Assembly (NCBI GenBank): GCA_902787595.1
Contig: CADAHD010000091.1
Coordinates: 1-8,088 of the forward strand
Reading direction: 5' to 3'
DNA: 8,088 nt
Source: an uncultured Lachnospiraceae bacterium
GTDB lineage: Bacteria > Bacillota_A > Clostridia > Lachnospirales > Lachnospiraceae
A model generated the notes under the pieces. It was not told the origin of the DNA. It saw nothing but the letters and a program-made list of their open reading frames with translations, and searched no databases. The translations under genes and the position numbers were made by a program. Shown piece after piece: positions 1 through 5,557 of the stretch (positions within the stretch are counted from its first letter, which is position 1; every line of letters begins with the position of its first letter).

Positions 1-830
1 AGCACAGCCGCCAGCGCTATAAACCCGCTCACGATGAGCGTGGGCATGTTTTCGACCAGATGCGTGTTCAAAAATCTCGCAAATACCCAGATAAACATCG
101 CCGCAGCTACCAGCAGCATCAAAAAAGCTATTATCGAAAAGAACTTGAGCGGCTTATAATTCTTATAAAGCCTGACTATGGTACTCAGCACTTTTGCGCC
201 GTCGGAATATGTATTAAGCTTGGAAATGCTGCCCTCGGGACGGTTACGGAATTCCACGGGAACATTGGCGATGACCATTTCGTTGAATACCGCATGTATG
301 GTCATCTCCGTTTCTATCTCAAAACCGCGGCTGAGCACCGGATAGCTCTTTACAAATTCATAGCTCATGGCGCGATAGCCGGTCATTATATCCTTTATTC
401 CGCAATTAAAAAGGCCGTTGATGGTGGAACGCACCATACTGTTGCCCAGGTTGTGGAAAGGACGCTTGTTTTCCTGAAAATAAGTCGATGAGAGTCTGTC
501 GCCCACTACCATATCGGCCTGTTCTTCCAATACCAGGCGCGCCATCTCGGGCGCAAACTCCAAAGGATAGGTGTCGTCGCCGTCGATGCAGATATAGCAG
601 AGGGCATCTATCTCGCGGAACATCCTGCGCATAACAAAGCCTTTGCCCTGCCTGGGCTCACGCCTTACTACAGCGCCTGCCGCCTTTGCTTTCTCTGCCG
701 TGGCGTCGGTGGAATTATTGTCATAAACATATACCACAGCTTCCGGCAGCGCGGCCTTTGCATCCGCCACAACCTTTGCTACGGTCTGTTCTTCGTTATA
801 GCAAGGTATCAATACTGCTATCTTATCCAC
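1..830 (-). CDS. GT2 glycosyltransferase, DPM1/GtrB-like (polyprenyl-phosphate sugar synthase), 3' end missing
   Basis: About 276 codons are present and the gene runs off the left edge, so the C-terminus is missing. The N-terminus reads MDKIAVLIPCYNEEQ, the classic GT2 GT-A opening, with VYDNNSTD near residues 34-41 and the metal-binding DGDD near 82-85. Further on come GDRLSS, a GYRAMS segment and GFEIETEMTIHA, all typical of dolichol/undecaprenyl-phosphate glycosyltransferases. A hydrophobic segment near residues 225-246 (FFSIIAFLMLLVAAAMFIWV) is followed by the start of a second, as in GtrB-like enzymes with two C-terminal helices. The likely reaction is transfer of a hexose from a nucleotide sugar to polyprenyl phosphate on the cytoplasmic face; donor and lipid are inferred from family. 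The start is GTG, 7 bp after the ketoisomerase stop. Upstream ATGs in this region do not give a longer frame because they hit TAG. Family is secure; exact sugar unknown. Confidence 0.88.
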   Translation of the reverse strand, partial: MDKIAVLIPCYNEEQTVAKVVADAKAALPEAVVYVYDNNSTDATAEKAKAAGAVVRREPRQGKGFVMRRMFREIDALCYICIDGDDTYPLEFAPEMARLVLEEQADMVVGDRLSSTYFQENKRPFHNLGNSMVRSTINGLFNCGIKDIMTGYRAMSYEFVKSYPVLSRGFEIETEMTIHAVFNEMVIANVPVEFRNRPEGSISKLNTYSDGAKVLSTIVRLYKNYKPLKFFSIIAFLMLLVAAAMFIWVFARFLNTHLVENMPTLIVSGFIALAAV

Positions 831-834
831 GACA

Positions 835-840
835 TCCTCA
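835..840 (-). promoter_or_regulatory. Ribosome binding site for the GTG-started GT2 at 830
   Basis: On the minus strand TGAGGA overlaps the ketoisomerase stop codon and lies 4 nt before the GTG start. The spacing is short, but it is the only purine-rich site at this junction. It supports GTG as the start and suggests translational coupling to the preceding gene. Confidence 0.5.
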
Positions 841-1239
841 TTTCTTCCCGATGAACTTTAAGAATTCATCGTAATCACGTATGTAATCGTTCTCATCATA
901 ATACTTGGAGGCAAATACCATGAGCACAGCCCCTTCGGAGAACTCGCTCATCTCCCTCCACATATTGTTTGCCACATAAAGGCCCTCATATGGATTGTCC
1001 AGGATAAGGGTCTTCTTCTCCGTGCCGTCGTCCAGAAGTATCTTTACCGAACCGTGAACGCACACCAGCAGCTGCTCTAATGATTTGTGGGCATGCATTC
1101 CCCTGACCACGCCGGGTTTGGTGTCAAACATATAGTAAACCCTCTTTATCTCAAAGGGCACGTCTATCTTTTCTTCGAAGGAGACCAGATGTCCGCGTTC
1201 GTCTCCATGCTGTTGAAGTTTGTAAGTTATTATTTCCAT
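838..1239 (-). CDS. FdtA/QdtA family dTDP-4-keto-6-deoxy-D-glucose 3,4-ketoisomerase
   Basis: This 133-residue protein is one small cupin (RmlC-like) domain of the length usual for the FdtA/QdtA sugar 3,4-ketoisomerases. The diagnostic stretch VVRGMHAHKSLEQLL spans residues 44-58, with His49 and His51 matching the conserved histidine pair of the family. Other family features are the N-terminal HGDERGHLVSFE (11-22), the R-V-Y-Y strand (33-36), ILLDDG (67-72), and a C-terminal ASKYYDENDYIRDYDEF. The enzyme would move the keto group of dTDP-4-keto-6-deoxyglucose from C4 to C3. This precedes amination at C3 to dTDP-Qui3N or dTDP-Fuc3N. The sequence alone does not tell the C4 stereochemistry, so fdtA and qdtA cannot be separated; residue 17 is His. 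The cytoplasmic product would need a DegT-type aminotransferase, which is not in this window. AAAGGA lies 8 nt before the ATG (1248-1253). Confidence 0.9.
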   Translation of the reverse strand: MEIITYKLQQHGDERGHLVSFEEKIDVPFEIKRVYYMFDTKPGVVRGMHAHKSLEQLLVCVHGSVKILLDDGTEKKTLILDNPYEGLYVANNMWREMSEFSEGAVLMVFASKYYDENDYIRDYDEFLKFIGKK

Positions 1240-1262
1240 TATGGTTTTCCTTTTTTGTATAT

Positions 1263-1291
1263 GCGGTAGTTCTTTGGATAGCGGTAATTCT
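1263..1291. repeat. Imperfect direct repeat, 18-bp period, upstream of the ketoisomerase gene
   Basis: On the + strand GCGGTAGTTCT (1263-1273) recurs as GCGGTAATTCT (1281-1291), 10 of 11 bases identical with start points 18 bp apart. The pair lies in the ketoisomerase leader between the 30-bp repeat and the ribosome binding site. It could be a protein-binding site or a remnant of local duplication. Nothing in the sequence decides between these. Confidence 0.4.
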
Positions 1292-1325
1292 GTCAGGATC
1301 CTTCGCTTCGCTCAGGATGACCGCT
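1280..1325. repeat. Dispersed-type 30-bp hairpin repeat with flanking 6-bp inverted repeat
   Basis: The core at 1292-1321 reads, on the minus strand, GTCATCCTGAGCGAAG followed by CGAAGGATCCTGAC. Its ends GTCA and TGAC pair, and an inner TCCT pairs with AGGA, giving an imperfect bulged hairpin. Just outside it, AGCGGT (1280-1285) and ACCGCT (1320-1325) are perfect reverse complements. From general familiarity, this motif occurs at many intergenic sites in diverse bacterial genomes and often yields spurious peptides containing LSEAK-type strings. One translated frame here does contain VILSEAKDPD. It lies in the 102-bp gap between a GT2 stop (1342) and the ketoisomerase start (1239). Only one good copy is visible in the window. 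Whether it acts as a terminator, an RNA processing site or a silent mobile repeat is not shown; there is no T-tract. Confidence 0.7.
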
Positions 1326-1341
1326 GGCAGGGCGCTCTGGA

Positions 1342-2346
1342 TCACTTGGTTTTCCCGGGATCACTGTCGTCGCTTCGATCTGTATCATCCTTTCTTATCC
1401 TGTTTTCCTCATCATAATAAAGCTTGCGAACATGATACTGCACGTCTTCCATGATCTTGCGGTTTGCAGAGATGACATCTGCCAGCATACCGATGACAAA
1501 GGTCATGAAGCCCATGATCATCAGAGTGCAGGCCAGTATCAACGATTGCACATGACCTGCGCTGTAGCCCTGGAAATAAAACACCATAAAACGTATGCCT
1601 ATTCCCAGACCTATAAGGAAGGGGATGAGACCTATGGTGGTGAGCACCGCCAGCGGCCTGTACATCAGCAGCGCACGCATGATAGTCAGCATCGACTTTT
1701 TAATATAAGAGCCCATGCTGTGGAAAAGCCTGGATTCACGCAGCTGCGGGTTGGTACGTATGGGCACTGATGTGACAGCCATCTTGCCACGGCCCGCCTG
1801 CACGATAGTCTCCAGAGTATAGGTATATTCATTCACAACATTGATATGCATGGCCGCATCGCGTGAAAATGCCCTGAAACCCGAAGGCGCGTCGGGCACG
1901 CCGGTGCGTGAAGCCAGCCTCACCACCCAGCTGCCGAAATGCTGCAGCTTCTTCTTTATCCAGGAAAAGTGGGGCGTCTTATCTATGGGCCTCTCGCCTA
2001 TAACTATATCCGCGGTGCCGTTCAATATGGGCTTTACCAGTTCTGCTATGTCTTCACCGCAATACTGGTTGTCAGCATCGGTATTTACTATTATATCCGC
2101 GCCATAGGAAAGGCAGGCGTCAAGTCCGGCCATAAAACCTTTTGCCAGACCTTTATTGCGTGCGAAGTGTACAACATGATGCACGCCCCAGTTAACAGCC
2201 ACTTCCACCGTCTTGTCCGTGCTGCCGTCGTCAATAATAAGATACTCGATCTCATCTATGCCGTCGATATGCTTAGGCAGGTCGTTTAAGGCTATTTCCA
2301 GGGTTTCCGCCTCGTTATAGCATGGTATTTGAATTATCAGTTTCAT
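1342..2346 (-). CDS. GT2 glycosyltransferase, DPM1/GtrB-like with two C-terminal membrane helices
   Basis: This 334-residue protein has an N-terminal GT-A domain. It shows IIQIPCYNEAETL (residues 4-16), IIDDGSTDKT (37-46), the metal-binding NTDADNQY (88-95), VIGERP (115-120) and SGFRAFSRDA (155-164). Two hydrophobic segments follow, near 232-258 and 266-291, and then a very charged tail ending in GKTK. Domain order and length fit polyprenyl-phosphate glycosyltransferases of the DPM1/GtrB/ArnC type, which make lipid-linked sugars at the inner face of the membrane. Catalytic and membrane features are seen; the lipid acceptor is known for the family; the donor sugar is not predictable. The ATG follows TGGAG by 8 nt, and the gap to the upstream gene is 35 bp, consistent with one operon. 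The last ~15 residues (DDTDRSDDSDPGKTK) look unlike a conserved domain and lie beside the repeat-bearing gap. Confidence 0.88.
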   Translation of the reverse strand: MKLIIQIPCYNEAETLEIALNDLPKHIDGIDEIEYLIIDDGSTDKTVEVAVNWGVHHVVHFARNKGLAKGFMAGLDACLSYGADIIVNTDADNQYCGEDIAELVKPILNGTADIVIGERPIDKTPHFSWIKKKLQHFGSWVVRLASRTGVPDAPSGFRAFSRDAAMHINVVNEYTYTLETIVQAGRGKMAVTSVPIRTNPQLRESRLFHSMGSYIKKSMLTIMRALLMYRPLAVLTTIGLIPFLIGLGIGIRFMVFYFQGYSAGHVQSLILACTLMIMGFMTFVIGMLADVISANRKIMEDVQYHVRKLYYDEENRIRKDDTDRSDDSDPGKTK

Positions 2347-2381
2347 TATGTATACTCCACATTATCTGTACATTACGGTTT

Positions 2382-4433
2382 TTATTCCTTCACCATCATC
2401 ACTATAGGGGTTTTGATCTTCTCCCAGCCGTTAGGATAGGGAAGAAGGGTCTCGTTCATATTCTCGTGAGCGCCGCCCTCGGCAAAACCGTGATAGATAG
2501 GCTTCCAGCCGATATGCTGACCCACTATGCCACCCGTATCTATACTAACAAGAAAGACGGATTCATATTCTTCATCCAGCCTCTCCATCTGTTTCTGGAT
2601 TTCCGATCCGCGCACATAAAACACGTCCGCGCCGCTCAGCGCTTTTATCGGGAAAGTAAATACCCTCTGGCAATGGTAGCCCTGCTCGTTTATAAGAACC
2701 GCATCATTCTCTCCAATGCAGGAGGTGATGTCCTTTACCAGACGGTAGTCGCAATATGTGAGGTCCTGTCCCATATAAAGCACCCTGCTCTGGAAAATGG
2801 TGAGGATGCTTATGAGCACTGCTGCCGCGATCTGCGCCCAGCCCGGTATCACAAATGCGTACAGCCCCGCGATCACTATCGGCAGGAATATAAAGGGCGA
2901 TAAATATCTTATAAAGTAAAAGTACACGGGCACTTCCGGCATCAGCAGCTTGCAGTATATCCACAGGATATATATGAAGCAGAATGCCAGCGCAAAGAAA
3001 CGCCTGTCGATCAGCAGTTCCTTTGCCTTTACCACCAGCACCGCTATGGCTGCGGGGAATACCACTATGCCCGTCATCAGGATATATCCGATTATCGTCA
3101 TACGGGGATAGCAATAGCTGCGGTCCGTACGTTTTATAAACTCGATGATGATCGCTATCGTTGTGATCACCAGCAGCACTATCATCACTATGCGGCAAAT
3201 ACTCTGCGCGCGCTCACTGCCTGCCACACGCTTAACCAGCCTGTGCATCGTCTCCCTGCGTCCCCTCACCATGAATACCAGGCTGAGCGCCATGCATATG
3301 ATAGAGGCTGTCCATACAACAGCCAGTATGTTATCGGGATTCAAAAGCTCTTTGGTCATATCAAAGAGGCGTTTATAATTGCCGTCCGTATAAGCGCCGT
3401 AGCAATTCTTCATCATGGTAAAGCCCAGGGCGTATTCAGCCAGGGCAAACATCACGGTAAGCAGATAGCTCTTCTTTCCGCTGATAAAGAACAGCCCCCA
3501 GTAGATCAGTACCACCATGGGTATCAGCGCCGTTGACAGTATGTGCAGCACGCAGAGCCCGCCCAGAGGGAAGAGGGATAAAAACTGCACTCCGTCTTCG
3601 TTCTTTGAAGTGAGCACCGCAAACCAGCCGGTAAAGAACATCGTGAGCACTATCTCTGTCAGCGTATTCTGACCGCACCATACGACTATCGGAGATACGG
3701 CAGTGAGCAGGGCAGCTATGTTTGCATAAAGCTTCTTCTCCTCCTTGATGTTGCGGCAGATAAGCCACACATTGCCTATCGAGATGAAGAAACAGACCAT
3801 CATCACATGGTTCATGCGCTCAAGTCCGAAGAGCCTGCCCCAGAGCGCCATCATCGCCGGAAGTACGCCCAGGCCGTGAAGCACGCCTGTGATACGGTCT
3901 TTATCTTCCAGCAGCTCCTTATCGGTTATGTATCCGATAAGATCGTGAACCTCATCACGATAGCTTTCCCTCTCGTATTTGTTCTCAAGAGGGATCTTCA
4001 GATACTCGTTAAAGCTTATCCTGTCATTTGTCTTGTCATTGTAGTAGTACATGGCGCGGATCTGATAAAGACCCTCGTCCTGACCCGTGCCGTGATAGCC
4101 CGCTAAGCTCCCACGGGATAAAAATGCCGTAAAGAGCAATATTATTGCGAGCGGAAGATATTCAAGCCATCTGTAACGTATACGGGGCGCTTCGAAACGC
4201 TTTACCACCAGCTGCACGATAAATATCACCGTCAGAAGCAGCGTGGTGATCAGGGCGCAGCTGCCCACCTTGAATACCCCTAGCAAAAACATTATGCAGC
4301 TCACAAAAGCATAGGCGGCAAAATATGAACCGGCGCCCAGCACAAGCACTTTCGACGCATCCACGGTGCGATGCGCAAATGCTACAATGCCAAGACTGAG
4401 AGCCAGTCCTGCCAGGAATATGAACATCAGCAT
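2382..4433 (-). CDS. Large polytopic membrane protein, probable GT-C fold glycosyltransferase
   Basis: This 683-residue protein is mostly hydrophobic, with roughly 13 to 16 predicted membrane segments by eye and a soluble C-terminal domain from about residue 570. After four N-terminal hydrophobic stretches, an extracytoplasmic-type loop begins with YHGTGQDEGLYQ. Its acidic pair Asp119-Glu120 occupies the position where GT-C enzymes (PMT/ArnT/GT39-like) carry their catalytic acidic residues. Later segments include TAVSPIVVWCGQNTLTEIVL and FIRYLSPFIFLP, reminiscent of GT39-type proteins. Such enzymes use polyprenyl-linked sugars outside the membrane, which fits the two GT2 genes downstream. The ATG at 4433 lies inside the end of the GT4 gene (7-bp overlap). 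A second in-frame ATG at 4427 would give a TGATG stop-start overlap; neither has a clear Shine-Dalgarno site, so coupling is likely. A flippase or polymerase is an alternative, but the D-E loop argues for GT-C. Confidence 0.72.
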   Translation of the reverse strand: MLMFIFLAGLALSLGIVAFAHRTVDASKVLVLGAGSYFAAYAFVSCIMFLLGVFKVGSCALITTLLLTVIFIVQLVVKRFEAPRIRYRWLEYLPLAIILLFTAFLSRGSLAGYHGTGQDEGLYQIRAMYYYNDKTNDRISFNEYLKIPLENKYERESYRDEVHDLIGYITDKELLEDKDRITGVLHGLGVLPAMMALWGRLFGLERMNHVMMVCFFISIGNVWLICRNIKEEKKLYANIAALLTAVSPIVVWCGQNTLTEIVLTMFFTGWFAVLTSKNEDGVQFLSLFPLGGLCVLHILSTALIPMVVLIYWGLFFISGKKSYLLTVMFALAEYALGFTMMKNCYGAYTDGNYKRLFDMTKELLNPDNILAVVWTASIICMALSLVFMVRGRRETMHRLVKRVAGSERAQSICRIVMIVLLVITTIAIIIEFIKRTDRSYCYPRMTIIGYILMTGIVVFPAAIAVLVVKAKELLIDRRFFALAFCFIYILWIYCKLLMPEVPVYFYFIRYLSPFIFLPIVIAGLYAFVIPGWAQIAAAVLISILTIFQSRVLYMGQDLTYCDYRLVKDITSCIGENDAVLINEQGYHCQRVFTFPIKALSGADVFYVRGSEIQKQMERLDEEYESVFLVSIDTGGIVGQHIGWKPIYHGFAEGGAHENMNETLLPYPNGWEKIKTPIVMMVKE

Positions 4434-5557
4434 TTTGTCACCATTTCGTTGTAGATCTCCTCTATGCCTCCCAGCATGTCTTCCATCGGGAAGGTCTTTT
4501 CCGGCACTTCTTCGAAGGCATCTTCCCTGCCTTCGATCACAGCCTGTAATTTATCCGCCAGATCGTTTGCATCCCTGTTCTTAAAGGAACGGCACTTTCC
4601 GTAAGCTACTTCCGGAAGTGATCCTCCGTCGCTGTATATGAGCGGCGTTCCTATCTGGCAGGTCTCCAGCGCCGAAAAACCAAAGCCTTCAGTAAGCGAA
4701 GGCACCACCACGCAATCCGCCTGGCTTATGCAGGCAGCCAGATCTTCTCTGGGAAGTGAAGGACGCACCCTCACCTGACCGCGCAGATGATCGTTCTTCA
4801 TGCGCTCTAAGAATTCGCGCCTGGGTTTGACAGGCTCCTTGCCCAGGAGGAAGCAGAATCGCACCTTGCCCAGATCCACTCCACGCTGTTTGAGCAGGCA
4901 TATAGCCTTCTCATACACATATACGCCCTTGGTCCTGCCGGGGCGTCCGTAAAACAGGAATATGAACTCATCCTTTACCTTGAAATATTCCCTGATATTA
5001 AAACTGCTGCTGACAGGCTCCTTGCCCAGCTCTATTGCCAGATAGACACGGCGCACGTCCTTTTTCTTTCCGCAGTATTTGTGGTAATCGTTCTTTGTGG
5101 CGTCCGATATGGCATGGTAAACATCGAACTTCTTTCTGCAGCAATACTGCTCGACCACGTCATATATCACGGCGCGGTGAAAAACATCCGACCAGAACCA
5201 CTTATGTCCGCGCACTTCATATACTGTGAGCAGAGCCGGTTTTTTGTACTTGTGAGCCAGTTCGCTGACTACGGGCGCCGTTGTAAAAATAGAAGTATGC
5301 ACCACATCGCACCACTCTATCTCGGGCTTTATATCTTTCTTTTTGGGGAAAGGATGTCCGAAGGCGCTCTTCCAGCGGCAGTAATTGACGCTTATCCCGT
5401 CGACCTCCATCTGCCCGTCGTGTTCATCATCCACTTTCTCCGCTACTACATGCACTTCATGACCGCGCTCCACCATTCCCTTAGCGAGCTCGTAAAACAT
5501 CGTCTCCGCGCCGCCCACATAAGGATAAAAGTGCGGCAGTATCATTGCGATCTTCAA
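4427..5557 (-). CDS. GT4 family glycosyltransferase (GT-B fold, retaining)
   Basis: This 376-residue protein is of usual length for GT4 enzymes. The N-terminal Rossmann half opens with MKIAMILPHFYPYVGGAET, including the glycine-rich GGAE (residues 15-18) that contacts donor phosphates. The C-terminal half has FLFYGRPGRTKG, the start of the donor-binding domain, and PSLTEGFGFSALE with the E-X7-E pair at Glu290 and Glu298, then GGSLPEV. No signal peptide or membrane helix is seen, so it acts at the cytoplasmic face, adding a sugar from a nucleotide donor to a growing lipid-linked glycan. The start is TTG at 5557, whose last two bases form part of the asnB TGA stop (4-bp overlap TTGA). A strong AGAGGGGG lies 9 nt upstream. 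The next ATG (residue 5) would cut into the first beta strand, so TTG is preferred. Donor and acceptor are unknown. Confidence 0.93.
   Translation of the reverse strand: MKIAMILPHFYPYVGGAETMFYELAKGMVERGHEVHVVAEKVDDEHDGQMEVDGISVNYCRWKSAFGHPFPKKKDIKPEIEWCDVVHTSIFTTAPVVSELAHKYKKPALLTVYEVRGHKWFWSDVFHRAVIYDVVEQYCCRKKFDVYHAISDATKNDYHKYCGKKKDVRRVYLAIELGKEPVSSSFNIREYFKVKDEFIFLFYGRPGRTKGVYVYEKAICLLKQRGVDLGKVRFCFLLGKEPVKPRREFLERMKNDHLRGQVRVRPSLPREDLAACISQADCVVVPSLTEGFGFSALETCQIGTPLIYSDGGSLPEVAYGKCRSFKNRDANDLADKLQAVIEGREDAFEEVPEKTFPMEDMLGGIEEIYNEMVTKC

Noticed and set aside
60..491. Plus-strand 143-residue frame
   Set aside because: It is antisense to the GT2 gene at 1-830, which has clear GT2 motifs. 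The plus-strand frame shows no domain.
1240..1300. Promoter for the ketoisomerase gene (CTGACA as -35)
   Set aside because: At 16-18 bp spacing no TATAAT-like hexamer is found. Read-through from the asnB promoter explains expression as well.
1151..1345. Minus-strand 64-residue frame containing VILSEAKDPD
   Set aside because: It is a translation of the 30-bp repeat plus an out-of-frame part of the ketoisomerase gene. Peptides of this kind are well-known artefacts of the repeat, and there is no ribosome binding site or conserved domain.
2322..2903. Plus-strand 193-residue frame
   Set aside because: It is antisense to the 3' part of the membrane protein gene and shows no recognisable domain or Shine-Dalgarno site.
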